A DNA stretch of 64,000 nt. Origin: Ctena decussata. Its lineage: Eukaryota; Mollusca; Bivalvia; Lucinida; Lucinidae. Below, in pieces: positions 43,905 through 56,506 of the stretch (position 1 is its first letter; every line of letters starts with the position of its first letter). The position numbers were made by a program, and so were the translations under genes. The notes under the pieces were generated by a model, which worked only from the letters and a program-made list of their open reading frames with translations, searched no databases and had not been told where the DNA came from. The stretch is taken from positions 4,370,501-4,434,500 of the forward strand of contig OZ022502.1 of assembly GCA_963989385.1 (NCBI GenBank). Reading direction: 5' to 3'.

Positions 43905-46789
43905 TATATATACACGTAGCATGATGGAGCATCTTAAAAGCACACTTATATGACACTACAATAAACGGGTGCACTTTCATGAGAAACAACTCTACCATTT
44001 CCTTCTTTTTTGCATTTTTTGCCATTTCCTTCTGTTTTTTTAACTCTCTCTCTTTTCCGTGGAGATAAACTCAAAGCACCAATAATTTTCTGTTAACAGT
44101 AAATCCCTACTTGGAAAGGTTTTGTAGCTTTAGGGAAGCAAATAAGACGTCACAAAAGTAGAGTCACTTCGTTAAAATGGCGGAATAACAGGAAGGTGTA
44201 CCATAACGCCTTACTAATGAGTAAGAAGGCCTAATTTGTCGAGCACTCTACTGGTGCTTTGAGCTGCACCATAACTAAGAGTGCATGCATAAAGTACATT
44301 AAGTTGAATGGTATCGTTACTACTTGTATTAAGTTTAGCATTTGCTTCATTGCTTAAATATGTTGCCTTGAGGACAAACTGGAAAAGCTAACTCATTCAA
44401 ATTAACATTATTTTAATTACTTGATTAGAATACCTTTATAATACGGTTAACTTTCTAAAAACAAAACAAATACAGCGCTACAGGGATGTGTTTTAAGAAT
44501 CCGATTTCGAACAGGTACCGCGGAACATATGAAGATTACAAAGGCAGTTATCTTTCTGCTCAGTTGAACAAGTCGAACACGATTTCAAACATCAGCAAAG
44601 CTTATATGCGAGCAACGAGAGCTCTCGTCAGACGGCGCAGATGCGCCGGTTGATCAGAGCCGTGATTGTTTGCAATAGCCAGAAAGTGCTTCCAGCTAGT
44701 TCCTAGCTCCTATGTCCAGGCCTGGATGCCAGACACTTGAGGAATATTTCCCAGGCTGTCGCCGATTGTTTAAATAATTGATCAACCTACTGCGTGCTAA
44801 TTTCAGCGTAAATGAAATTTGTAGCTTTGTAGTTTTAATACTAATTAGAGGATCTGTTGTTTTCCCATACAGTATTGGTTTCAAGAGGACTGCTCTTTTT
44901 TTCCTATAAACAGATAATCTAAATAGATAGCATTAAAGACATCATCCAACGCATGAAAATAACAAGCAGACTTCGTTTGATTGACTCACATTTGATATAA
45001 TTTGTTAAAGGTATGTGTATATTTTTAAATAAAATAGGTAAACGTAGCATCTCGAGGCATCCTGGATGGCATCTTAAAGACATATAGTGAAAAAAAACAT
45101 GAAATGGAATAGAGAGAAATGGAATGAAATAGAGTGGCAAAAATAATTTTTCCAACTTCAATTCATTGGTTTCGTAAGGCACTCTTGCGATGAAAATGAA
45201 TGCTCCCACAAAGGAGAACAAAACACGAAAATATCCAGTAAGTGCCATCCTATGTTCCTTTAGTCCTTGTCTGTCCGCTGTGCCTTGTAGACTGGGTATA
45301 ATTTGAAGGTAGGCAACTCTGCCATTTTCATTTTGCCCTGCCTTATGGGAGTTAACTTTAAAAGCAATCGTTCCTCTGTCAGCAAATTTTGTCCTGTCCT
45401 TTAAGAGTGGGTCCAAGTTGACCTCATGAAGCAATCAGAAAGTCGCAAAAGTGGTTAATGTACAGGAAGACATGGATGTATTTCAAGGTAATCCATCGCA
45501 GAAATTTTAACAAACTGACTGGTATCTGAGGGTCGTCTGTATCCCAGTATTTATTTTGATAGGGCCATCAGCATGATCAGTGAATCAGATGGACATATGA
45601 CCCCTTTACTATTGCTGTAGTATAGAACAGCAGTTCTATGAACCACCAGTTTAAGCTAACATTATTGCAGAACGAAAATCTTCTTCAAGCTCAAATTTTC
45701 TTGATTTCCTGTAACCGAGAGGAAATGTCATTACCAAACATTGGATCTGTATCAACTAGACGCCCGCTAGATAAATGAATCATGTCAAACAAAAATGTAC
45801 ATTACGGACTTTGAGTTCTGATTTGCTAGGAACTCGTCCCTGGGCATTCGGCAACCGAATACTTTTGAGCGATCAATCAGAGTCTGATCGTTGAAACTGA
45901 GCGAATACCAGGAACGTAGACTTTGATCAGTCTGCAATGACAGACGGTTCGATCCAAATATACAGTAGCCAGTATTGACACTGGACGCCCGAGTTTCAAA
46001 GAACAAATTCGTTTTAGAGGAATCAATAGCTAGATGAGTCGCGTTTTTGACATTAATAGTTTTAAGGGGAAAGCAATTTGACTTCGGATTTTATTTGGTT
46101 TACTAGATATTTTAAGCGATATGTCTGTGCAGGATTATTATCAATCAAATTTATTCTCGAAACACAAAACAGACACGTAAATATACTGTTGTATCTGATC
46201 ATTCTTAGGGAAACATATTTCAAAATTTGATAATATCTTGGAATACACGATGGTCTGTGTTTAATTACAAATGCGATGCAAAAATAATCAATGTGATATC
46301 AGTTACATCAAGATAGAATTCCATGGTTCTAAAAACTTTATATTTTTATCTGCCATTTTGTAAAGAGAGCTTGCTAGATTTATATCCATACTTCCTGTTA
46401 TTGATATTGTGCCTTTCACCAGCGGGAAGAGGATTCCTCTACAATGCAGGTTATTGACAGGACCATTAAGTTGCGCTGAAAGACAGGCATGGGTGGGGAG
46501 GTGAAAGGGGGTGTGGGTGTAGATGCAATTCAGTATACGCCAATTCATGATTTATAAGCTCCAATAGTTTTCACATTGCCATGTCTGTATGCAGTTGATA
46601 GTAATATAATGTCTTATTTACAAAATATAATGCAAATACGCCGATTCTTGGTTTTATTTGATCATCACCACATAATCTCAATACACAGCTGCGTATTACA
46701 TGTAACGTATATTTCCGGTGCGTCCTTTTTGAATCAGAATCAGATTATTGCAGTCCCTAAACCCTATTCAGATGTTATAGCAACATTAC
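43905..46789. other. No gene recognised; one unsupported 171-codon minus frame
   Basis: The frame at 44919-45434 (-) is the longest unexplained one in this part. It has two hydrophobic stretches (about residues 69-82 and 101-115) but no motif I recognise, and no splice sites or relatives in the window. It could equally be chance. The remainder shows no repeat or exon. Confidence 0.35.
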
Positions 46790-47035
46790 CAAGGGCGTAG
46801 CTACCTATACGCAAATACGCAGGTGCGTATTGAAATTTTGTCAAATTGACAAAATTTCAACACACACCTGCGTATGTTCATGCTGAAATGTTGTTAATTG
46901 GGCATAATTTTAATACTAACTGCCAACAGACATGAAAATTTGAAATATCTTAACAGCTAAACCCCTTATTATTGCCCTTAATGAGTATAGAACATGATTG
47001 TGCGTACTGAGTTATTGTCCCTAGCTACGCCCCTG
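46790..47035. mobile_element. MITE with CAAGGGCGTAGC ends and 5-bp target duplication
   Basis: The left end CAAGGGCGTAGCTACC and the complement of the right end CAGGGGCGTAGCTAGGG are inverted. ATTAC flanks at 46785-46789 and 47036-47040. An inner hairpin, GAAATTTTGTCAAATTGACAAAATTTC, sits near 46831-46860. The CA(G/A)GGGCG terminus and 5-bp duplication are shared with the element at 19281. A diverged copy lies at 61488-61735. Confidence 0.85.
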
Positions 47036-47489
47036 ATTACAAGTACGAACCACGAAATATGTATGGGTAAACGAATCGATCTCAAACCATGGTTATCATT
47101 ATCGTACAGGGACACTTAATATGATTTTAATTTTACAATACATGCACGCCTCTGATGCTGATAGTATCGTATGATAACGCAGTGATCAGTTAAATGCTAC
47201 CTTACGGAAAACGACATACAATACATATTAGGTTTCATTATTTTATTTTTCTTAATTGATGACGATGTCCAATGGTATCCCATTAAAGTTTTTTTTCAAC
47301 GCTTTTAGTAATATATCAATCAGTGTCGAACTGATCGTTAAACAAATGTGGGCATTAAACGGAGCCTGTTCTTCCGTAGGCAAAACTTGGCTTTCTCACT
47401 TGTGCGCCAGCTGAACGATATCGTATATTTCAGTCAAATAGTGCCCCAGTGGCGATAATTTTGCCATACAATTGAAAAACGAGAATGGC

Positions 47490-47597
47490 CCCAGCTGGTA
47501 CATAAAGTTGAATCATCATAGAATCTACGTTGATTCAATGCCATGACGTTGAATCAACGCTGGTTTGATGTTGATTCAACGTTGTGTAGCAGTGGGA
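47490..47597. mobile_element. Family J short MITE, copy 1 (GTTGAATCAACG)
   Basis: The ends CCCAGCTGGTACATAAAGTT and, as complement of the right, CCCACTGCTACACAACGTTG enclose several GTTGAATCAACG / GTTGATTCAAC words in both orientations. Other copies lie at 51506 and 57687. Confidence 0.75.
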
Positions 47598-48115
47598 CAT
47601 ACTTCCAAATAATGATTACGTTACATTTAAATGCTACCCAAGTGAATAATCATAGTCATAATCAAATGCTGCTTAGTTTGGAACAATCTGGTCAGTGTAT
47701 TTAGTAATTTTCGTTCTACGAGCAGTTTTTGACTCCTACCAATGGAAATTAAAATTTCTTTCGAAACTGCTTACAGCCTGATTTTTTCCCCTCAGACAAT
47801 ATTCACATTGTCGAATTCTTACAGATATGCCATGTTGAGTAAGTATCATAAAAAGCTAGACTTAATTAGGACGAAGCATTTTCAACTAGAGATAGGATAA
47901 AAAGTAAAGTTTTTACATATTGATACATGTATGAAAAATGCGGTTAATGGGACGATACAGGCAACTTGCCATGAATGAAATAATCAGCTTCTTACGAGTT
48001 CTCATAAAATACGAACTTTTTCTTTAAACATTTGCTTTCCAGAAGGCATCAATCTTTTCGATCGTAGATGTAAACGGGGACACACAGCCGTTCATGTTCA
48101 CCCTTCTGTCACCCT

Positions 48116-48385
48116 GCCGGGCCGCGTACCGCAGTCGAAAGCGCGTCTGACTCAAAAGCCAGAGGTCTCGGGTTCGCTTCCAGGTCCGGCCCCTTATTTT
48201 CGTTCCCTCTTCCCATGATTCAAGAAGGGCAGTTACAATGTATCAGTTACCGGTGAAAGCATGTGCACTTAGTACTATTTAACCACTAAGGGGCTCTAAG
48301 CCTGCCTAGAAATAGTGTGGTAAGGTTATGTGACCGTACTGACATGACAATAGCTGTTTACCATGGACGTAAACAAACACCGCTA
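48116..48385 (+). mobile_element. tRNA-derived SINE, plus strand, divergent
   Basis: The head GCCGGGCCGCGTACCGCAGT has a plausible anticodon arm TCTGA-CTCAAAA-GCCAGA (anticodon position CAA) and a B-box-like GGGTTCGCTTCC at 48170-48181. The body matches the SINE at 12283: TTCAAGAAGGGCAGTT, TTAGTACT, AGGCAGGCTT in complement, GTTTACCATGGACGT. The tail is AAACAAACACC rather than CAACC repeats. No target duplication was found, consistent with greater age. Confidence 0.8.
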
Positions 48386-49070
48386 CAGCAACACTTACAA
48401 AAACAATCCATCGCCCTAAAATAACTTAAATACTGTTTAAAAGAATGTAAAATCGCAAGTCATTCATCAATCAATCCAGGAAGCATCGCGTTTATACTGA
48501 TACATGTTCTTTCTGAAAGCGGATGACTAAGATTGCAGCAGAAACTCACGCTAGATAGCCCACTGGAGCTTTGAAACTGAAAGTCGTGTGTACGGTCTAC
48601 ATTTTCCCTGAATTGGTTTCCTCAAGATATTGTACATTGTACTTACTAATCCAAATGACAAAGTCTACTAGGCTGACGTGAGAATTAAAGCTCTGGAGAA
48701 CTCTGTCCTTTCAGCATGTCCAGTGCAACTAAGCATGAGCATGAATATTAAGTATTCTGGCTGATCGGTAACTGACACTTCTAGGCAGACAAACGTAACT
48801 TGACAAACATCAACGGCCTGCGCGGACAGGAAATATAACTCACGAAGTGCTAGAAATAGAAGACGGATGATCATAACAGGCTGAATAAGTTATTCGCTAA
48901 TAACATGTAACGACGATTGAGAAAGTATGCGATTCTACTACTAATAATGATACTCGACTCAATTTAAGGCTTGCGCAAAATCTGACACGAAACATACAAT
49001 AACATGTAATGAACATACAAAATGCAAGCCATTTTATTGTTTGCATTTTTTATCATTTTTTTGAGTTAGG
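48386..49070. other. No gene recognised
   Basis: The 68-codon minus frame at 48668-48874 has no recognisable domain. Nothing else stands out. Confidence 0.35.
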
Positions 49071-49082
49071 CCCAAGCACGGC

Positions 49083-49146
49083 CGCCCCGATATAGACTGA
49101 AATACTATCTCAAAGGACCGTTAAACCCAAAACAACAACAAGCCAA
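49083..49146 (+). mobile_element. 64-bp retroposed tail with 12-bp target duplication
   Basis: CGATATAGACTGAAATACTA, then CGTTAAACCCAAAACAACAA, is the SINE-type tail also seen at 10985. CCCAAGCACGGC flanks it at 49071-49082 and 49147-49158. The insert is complete with a perfect duplication despite being only 64 bp, so it is an extremely 5'-truncated insertion. Confidence 0.85.
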
Positions 49147-49158
49147 CCCAAGCACGGC

Positions 49159-49835
49159 GGGGATGCTCAGCACATTGCAGCCAACAACCAGAATAAACTC
49201 TGTTTACCGTGGAAGCCAGCAAATCTTCTGATTAGGTCCGATTACAACGAATGACTCTGCAGGCATTGTCTACAACGGATTAAACGACCGAATAATAAAC
49301 TAAGAACACATAACATAATTCTAAATCACAACGGAATATCAATAGCAGTGTCTGACAGAAGCCAATAAAAGACGGTGAAATCTAAATTTGTAATGTAAGC
49401 TATGGCGCGTATAAAAGAACCCTACAACGGACATATAATGCAAACAACAACCCATTCCGACCCGTCTAGTCTGTTACTTTTCTGTTTGCACACATTTGGG
49501 ATGCCCAAGGTAGAACATACACACACACACAATAATGGCTCTGTCAGTATCTTTTTGATGCACAAAGTTTCTTAATTTTCGCTCTTGGTAAAACGCTATT
49601 GAACTTAAAAGCTCGTCTCAGTTCATCTTAACTTAAGGGTAAACGCTTTGGCTATTGTTGTATTGAAATTCGATTGTTTTCTCTGGGCTGCTTAATTAGC
49701 CCATTAATGCCTAGTGGACTCTTCTATCTGTATATATTGGACGAGACCATTTGTCATTTAAGGGGTGTCAAGTTTAGTAATTTTCGATTTTTCGTTTTAT
49801 TTTGAGGAAAAATACCCATTTGTTGTATGCAAAAA
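49159..49835. other. No gene recognised
   Basis: A short (AC) run lies at about 49518-49530. No exon or element apart from the half hairpin repeat that starts at 49836. Confidence 0.35.
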
Positions 49836-49893
49836 GTGTAGACGCCGCGTTTGATCTGGGTCTGCACTGTTTGCCTATGTCCCATTTTTGGGG

Positions 49894-50520
49894 CTATTCT
49901 ATTCTATTTTATTCTATCCCATAACCTTACTAGGTCGTTGGGGCACCACAGATGACTTCCAAACAATCCCTTTCCACCTTGTCCTGTCTTCAGCTGCCCT
50001 AGTTGAGCTTGCAAAGCTCCATTCTTGTCCACTCCTTGATATTGTCTTCCCACCTCTTCTTCTGTCTACTTCTTCTTCATTTTCCTTTTACTGTGCCCTG
50101 TAGAATTGTCTTTGCTAAACCAGAAGACATTGAGACGCGGCCAAGCCACTGTAATTTCCGTTTCTTGACCAGCGTCAGGAGTTCATCATATTCTCCAATG
50201 GCTGCTTGGATCTTCCTGCGAACCTCCTCATTGGTTATATGGTCCTTGTACGAAATGTTCAGTAACCATCGGTAGCATCTCATCTCAAAGGCCTGCGTTC
50301 TTTTCTCTAACTCTGCTGTTAAGGTCCACGATTCACAGGCATACAGAAATATGGAAATGACAAGGGAGCGCATAAGTTTCACCTTTGATCCAAGAGATAT
50401 GTTGTTATCTCTCCAAATTGGTTTCAGCTTGGTAAAGCTGAAGTGGCTTGTGCAATCCTTGAGAGAACCTCCTGTTTTTAGCCCTCATCTGAGGCAATGC
50501 TCCAAGGTATTGTCTTGATT
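49894..50520 (-). pseudogene. LINE 3' end: reverse-transcriptase C-terminus and tail
   Basis: The minus frame at 50077-50382 reads KLMRSLVISIFLYACESWTL, then KRTQAFEMRCYRWLLNISYKD and ILQGTVKGK, the well-known C-terminal RT region of a LINE family abundant in marine invertebrates. Upstream, YLGA, SDEG, RIAQATSAL and IWRDNNISLGSK can be read only by changing frame near 50447 and 50505 and past a stop. Downstream, RQKKRWEDNIKEWTRMELCK follows two stops. The end carries a GATAGAATAAAATAGAATAG short-repeat tail. It is a 5'-truncated, inactive copy. The clade is not assigned; the tail type would suit RTE- or CR1-like elements. Confidence 0.88.
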
Positions 50521-51505
50521 TTTGGGTCGCTAGGCATTAATGTGTTAAACTCATTACTAAGCCATTGTATCATATATGAGGATCTTTCGGAAGTAATACC
50601 CAGCCACAGATTACGAGTCGAATGTCCGCTTAGACTGTTTCACTGCTATGTTGTATACAACATTGTAAGACTGTGAAAGAGTCTAAATCTCCGCTCTACC
50701 ACATCCCGTCTTCGTTTGAACTGTATGATCATGTGATGTAATCTTTACTCGTGAATTATCTTGATTAACACATGTTGTTAGAGGACTGATCACAAAATAT
50801 TAATTCACGACCTCGAGGCCGGAGTGAATAATTATTTGTTTGTGCCCGAAAACACATGTGTTAATCAGCGATAATGCACCGGTAAGGAAGAATATTTCGA
50901 TTCTAACAGCATACAGAATGAAAAAAAAATTATCCACGATGTTTTACAAAAGACTTTTTAGAAGCGGACGTCAACAGAGGTTTATGTTCACATCCAACGT
51001 TATCAAGCGCGAAACCTGCGCGCTGCGACGTTAGCAGTCACAAAATTTTACATGACGCCGTAGGATTAACAATTGTTTTTTGGACCCTCGGAAAAAACAG
51101 ATGGCTGATGAAAAATATACATTACTTTGAACGGGGCATTTGGAGAGTTTCTCAACTGCAAACATGAAGTTGCTATATAAGCTGCATCTGTGCAATGTTG
51201 CTTTAGAGCAACGGACGAGCGTAAAATGCGGACATAATGCACCGAAGCAAAGGTATGTACGAGCTAATTTTCTTTGAAAAACAACTGCACTGCTATTCAC
51301 TTTTTTCTGTTGAAATGCCAAACATACCATTCTTCCCTGTTCATTTCAAATGACACTGCTCAAGGAAGCAATTGAAATTGCCATTTCAGGCATATTTGCC
51401 TCAGTTATCTTAATAAACCTAAATAAAAGGGGTGTTTTACCTCGGTACGCATTGACACAAATAAGTAACGAAAATTACAGTCATGGCAAAATAGTTTTCT
51501 GTTTT
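50521..51505. other. No gene; two loose inverted repeats
   Basis: TAGACTGTTTCACTG and CTGTGAAAGAGTCTA bracket TTGTATACAA at about 50633-50687. TGATTAACACATGTTG near 50763 pairs with AACACATGTGTTAATCA near 50851. The 99-codon minus frame at 51031-51330 is Cys-rich but unrecognised. Confidence 0.4.
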
Positions 51506-51612
51506 CCCAAAGGGCACCCGACATTGAAACAACATTGAATCAAGGTTGATTCAACGTGAGACGTTGAATCAACGTTGTTATTATGTTGTTTCAAAACTGT
51601 GTGCCTGCTGGG
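51506..51612. mobile_element. Family J short MITE, copy 2
   Basis: Ends CCCAAAGGGCACCCGACATT and (complement of right) CCCAGCAGGCACACAGTTTT, with AACATTGAATCAAGGTTGAT and GACGTTGAATCAACGTTG inside. The arms pair imperfectly. Confidence 0.78.
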
Positions 51613-54600
51613 TTGAGTCCTGCATGACACATTCGCTTGTCCTTGATAATATTCTTCATCTAATTCCAAATAATGAAACAAGTGCTTTGCCTCTATATAA
51701 ATTCAGTTATGTTTTTCCATTTTTTCGTCTGTGAAAGATATAATTTCAGGATCAAAGCAACTGAACTAAGCCTCTACATACACAATCACACATGAAGCAT
51801 CGATGTAAACTGTTTTAAAGCCTGAGCACTAATGCTACATAATCTGTTAAGCCACTGATATAACTTTGAACTGATATAAAACTAATAACATGAGTTTTTA
51901 CATCCGTGTTTAACTTAGCTGTTTTAGTTCAAGTAACAGTTTATGGAAGATGTTATGCTTATGCAATGCGTAGTACACTATGTATAATTAGATTGAACCA
52001 TGTGTCCATGCAATCACGTCTCATATACTGACACCAGCCCCATGGAGCAGTCTGACCAGAGTTTGCAGCGTTCGCGTTGTCATTTGGTTTTATCTAGACT
52101 AGAGAGTTGTATTTAAAACCAAAGCAGAAAAGCATCTTTAGAATTTCTTAAAGATGAAAGAACATTCAAGGCAACTAAGGCTACGCAACGCAACATGCCC
52201 GTGGGCAATGACACAATGATGTTGTTAAAATTAGGCATTCGGCTTATTGGCGTTGTAGAAAGGAAGAAAGCTTTACCAGAAAACATGGTACTACCTTGTC
52301 CGTAGTAGGCAGCCGTATATATTGCAGACACGAATTGTGATCACGTTAAAACGAAGAAAAACGATTTGGTTATACATGTACTACTGTCTGACCGTGATCG
52401 GCATTACCTATTATCCTTATGTTTTAGCTATTATTATTATTATTATTATTATTATTATCATATTTATTATTATTAGATTTATTATAATTATTATAACTAT
52501 TTCCTCTTCTCATTATTATAATCATTATTATTATTATTACTATTATTATCATTATTATTATTTGGATCAACAGACACTCATTGTTTGGTGATATTTCTCC
52601 CCTGCATGTAGTCCAGAATGCCTGCTGGCTTAAACAACTAACGTTCCGAATTAGGTTGTTTTATTCTCTTCTAAGAATCCAGCTCAACAGATTGACACTT
52701 ATATGTTTATACAGCGACATTGAATGCCGGAGATTGAACATGCATTTCATATTATTTACACCTGAAAACTGCATTGAATCTCGTTTTTCTTTTATTTTGA
52801 CGAGATACACTCAAGCCACACATTCTTCCTCTAGAAGATTCTTCGAGTACATATTCTATAAATATTAAACAAGATGCATTCAAACTAGACAATAGATAAG
52901 TTTTGATCTGTCGCGTAAAGTAGGGCATTTGGAAACATTGAATAGTCAAGTGTATTCAGTTTTATTCGTATTTTCTGTTGGCAGCAACAATTTGGAGATC
53001 CTATTGGAACATTTCAGCACAATACAAAGACTCCTATCAGTTTGCGCACATGCGCACACTGGTCTAGGTCTTGGAATTTTGCTATGTTTTATAAAGCCTT
53101 TTTTCTCACTTTGCTCAAATATACAAATCACTTTGGCATTGAATAATGATAACAGGAACCACTTGAGAGTTAAGTTGGCAGGTACATCAGGCCTAAAAGC
53201 AGATGCTATACATATTCCAGATGCTTGCATAGTTGTGAAATGTACCTGACATTTTACATCATCTGGTAATATTCTGGCAAGTATTAAGTGATCTGGTCTG
53301 ATTTATAACGCTTATAAAACAGATATAATTCTGAGTTGCTTCCTTTACTACGTTCTTTGATTTTCTGTCAGCGGACAATTCAATGTTTCATATGAGGAAG
53401 CAAATACACCGATCAAGCGTGCATATCTGCCACTAACATGTATTTATTTTACCTTTAGCTGTTGGAAGGTAGGACATGTATTAAGTCGAAATGTAATTAA
53501 TGCGCAGGGTACGCTGGCATACGCCAACCTGTATGTGTTCCCTTGCTTGGCCCTAATGAGGTAGACGTTAGGATTTTACGAGCTTATAGTAATGTTCAAA
53601 ACATCTGGCTGTAGTAATTAATTTCTGCTGATTCATTTCAGTCTATCTACACTATATCTGGACTTTCATCAGCTTCATTCTGATTTTACTCCTTTAGTTT
53701 TGATTTTGGCTTGCCCTTGCCGCACGTGCCAATACGACGGCTACTGGTCCAGTCGTCATTTGCATATTGCTGAAATAATAAATACATGTTATCGTTATTT
53801 TGTCACTGTTATATGTTTGCCACTAATAAATAAGTTCAACATTTGTTAAAGTGATTGTTCAGATCTCTTAACTGATTCTCTATATCAAAAATAAATAAGT
53901 CAGTATGTCCTAATTTAATTTCTACAGATCATTTCTTCATCTGCTAAGGTAATTAAAATCATGTTTATTGCTCTTATCTTAAACATCAGGCAGCAGACAT
54001 GTTTTGATCACATCAGTCTAACAGCTTGAAACAGCTGGATAGCAAGCGTTTGTTTACCTAAACTTTTACGCAGTGGAACCACTTTCTAGAGGAGTTGACC
54101 GTGATTCCATATGGAAAGATTGCAATTAGTTTCTGAGTTTATAATGTCTTCGGATGTGATTGAGGGGGTAAACATTAAAAAGGCACCTATGGTCACCTCA
54201 ATAAACAGAAGATGACTTGAAATACAGACTTTCAAATGCAGAGGATAGCTTGACATACTGGAGGTGTCAATTTTCTATGGTGCAAGTGCAGTTTTTGTAT
54301 GCCTATGCACAGACTTCAGAAAAACATGTTTGTATAACCAATAGCTATTACCATTATTATCATTTTCATGCATTATTTAATGTATTCATTATTATTATTT
54401 ATATAAGTACTAGTACTATTTTAATGTGTTGTAAGCTGACCTGCTAATGCTAGATTTTTATTGCCGGAAAAACTTTAAATTTCTAAGTATTGGGACAGAA
54501 CAGTGCTAACCCAGATCAGACTGCTCCTAAAGAAACAGTCTGATCGTGGTCTAAACTGTTTTGAATCAGGTGTTGCAAAGGCATTTGTTCCCTGTCAACG

Positions 54601-54963
54601 TTTAACAGTGTACATTTCAATGAACAGACTGATCTGGCTTTGCACTGGAACACTACGCTAAGCTAATATCTCCAGCTGCTCTGTAACTCATTTTACCTTG
54701 CTGCAGCTGCTAAGTGATTCCAACAGAAAATATTTGAGGTCATTCAACTTATAAATGGCAGACTCCTGGGGCAAGTGATAATCATCAAATTACACACTAA
54801 TTGAAATGGTTTTCACAAAAATTTTAGAGGTATGATTCTCATCATATTTTTAACCTATGTTATACAGGTTTAGAAAAAGATGTGAACAATCACTTTAACT
54901 GAAAAACATAGACTTTCTATTTGAAACAGTGTTTCCCATTCTTAGGCCCGAGTTCATGTGAAC
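51613..54963. other. No gene recognised; ATT low-complexity tract
   Basis: An interrupted (ATT)n/(TTA)n tract covers about 52427-52563. 54500-54560 is the second member of the CAGATCAGACTGCTCC hairpin seen at 29511. Overlapping 94- and 106-codon frames on opposite strands at 52929-53249 carry no domain I know. No reliable exon. Confidence 0.4.
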
Positions 54964-55257
54964 TTAACCCTTAAAGCGCAAAGAGGGAGAGGACTATATA
55001 ATGTTGTGTATAACTTGTGTCCAATCCCTTTGTCTTTTTGCAATAAAATATGTTTAATCTAATCTAAAGCGCAAAAAATTGGCAAACAGTGAAGATCCAG
55101 ATGAGGTGGCTCATCATGAGCCACCTCATCTGAATCTACACTGTTTGCCCTCTAGTGTTCGAATTTTTAATGTGATGTCGCGTGGACGAAACATTTTTTT
55201 TTTAAATTCTGCAGGCTTAAAATTTTGTCGTCTGCTTTTTGGCGCGTTAAAGGTTAA
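54964..55257. mobile_element. Family D foldback MITE, copy 3, with retroposon insertion
   Basis: Left end TTAACCCTTAAAGCGCAAA, centre GAGGTGGCTCATCATGAGCCACCTC (about 55100-55124), right end TTTTTGGCGCGTTAAAGGTTAA. The left arm is interrupted at 54983-55065 by a short retroposed sequence. Apart from that it matches copies 1 and 2. Confidence 0.88.
54983..55065 (+). mobile_element. 83-bp retroposed tail with 10-bp target duplication
   Basis: GAGGGAGAGGACTATATAAT to GCAATAAAATATGTTTAATC ends in a TAATCTAATCT short-repeat tail typical of LINE 3' ends. AAAGCGCAAA flanks it at 54973-54982 and 55066-55075. It is a very short, 5'-truncated insertion. The parent LINE is not identified and differs from the one at 49894. 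Confidence 0.85.
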
Positions 55258-55553
55258 TACATGGATTTGCATTCGGAACACCAAGATTTTAGATTGCACC
55301 TTGTCTCGGACTCGTTAATCTGAGTTAAAGCTGTGAAATCGGGCCTGAGAGCAGTAAGACATTAAAATAGTAAACACTGCTATAACCTTGCCCAGAAATA
55401 AGATTTTCTGACTCTATTAAAGTAAAAATAGAAAGATACATTTACTGTACACATATCGGAGAAAAGCCTTATTTCCAGACTAACCGACTAACACTGTCTT
55501 TCGGGTGCCTGTGGTCCATTATTGTCTGTTAACAGATATATGCCAACCCATGA

Positions 55554-55697
55554 TTTGAGGATATAAAACTTGAGAATAATCTCAAACTCAAAATAAATCA
55601 CACTGATTGGCTGCTTCCGAGCAAATGCTCGGAAGCAGCCAATCAGTGTGCTTTATTTTGAGTTTGAGAATGTACTCAAGTATTATAACCTCTGGGC
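55554..55697. mobile_element. Family E foldback MITE, copy 2
   Basis: The palindrome GGCTGCTTCCGAGC / GCTCGGAAGCAGCC lies around AAAT at about 55610-55640. Outer arms are TATAAAACTTGAGAATAATC and CTCAAGTATTATAACCTC. The inner arms match almost perfectly and better than copy 1. Confidence 0.9.
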
Positions 55698-56506
55698 CTG
55701 ACCTGATTTGAAATTGATACCCGTTAAAATTCGAGAGATATGGCCAAGAGTAGCAGAGTGATAGAAATGAGTATTTTGTTTTACAGACACATTCTCATAT
55801 TGTTCATTGTTTACGTTATTCAAAAAGACGCATAAAACTTTACACTGGTTTTGATAAATTGATTTGGTGTTAAATGGCCTTTTCAGTAGTTCTGTCTAGA
55901 TCGAGCCGTCAAACAAAGAGGTGGAGGAAAATGAAATATATGATAGGCCAAAACAAACGTATCCCACGAATGCTGCAAGCATATCCTTGTCCTGCCTTGC
56001 AAAAAGCCCGATCTTCGCGTTAGCCCATCACCTGCAAAGACCACTAGTAGAGAATTTTTATTTTTTTTCTCAGAATTTTCATTGATTGAATGTGAATTTT
56101 AGATAATGTCTAACGTGAGTGAAGTTGAAGTTTATCAGATTTTGGTTAGGACGAGAGTGATTAACGGCTTCCTGCAGATATTTCATAACACAGATGTTGG
56201 AATGATGTTCTTTATAACACGTACAAACATGCATTGTCAGATGCACTAACGGGGAAAGCGTTTGACGTTCAAAAATGGTTCACACGCCAGAAACACATCA
56301 TATGCAGTACCTACAAATATTCAGACCTTTCTGCTAGTGGATTGTGAACTCTCTTGACCCATTTATGCACAGCATCCCAGTAAAGGGCGGTCGTCAAACC
56401 GTATAGACCCAGGTCAGACGCACAGAATGTAGCCTTGGCTCAGGGCCTACACCGCTTGAGTTATAGACATTAGTTTCTGAAGAAAAACAATACAATTAAA
56501 ATCATT
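55698..56506. other. No gene; one small hairpin repeat
   Basis: 56401-56460 belongs to the TAGACCCAGATCAGA hairpin family (here TAGACCCAGGTCAGACGCAC with CAGGGCCTACACCGCTTG). Otherwise unremarkable. Confidence 0.45.

Noticed and set aside
44919..45434. 171-codon minus frame with hydrophobic stretches as a membrane protein
   Set aside because: No known motif, no splice sites and no neighbouring exons; kept only as an unsupported frame in the description.
52322..52591. 89-codon frame with long I/Y runs as a membrane protein
   Set aside because: It is the ATT/TAT low-complexity tract in translation.
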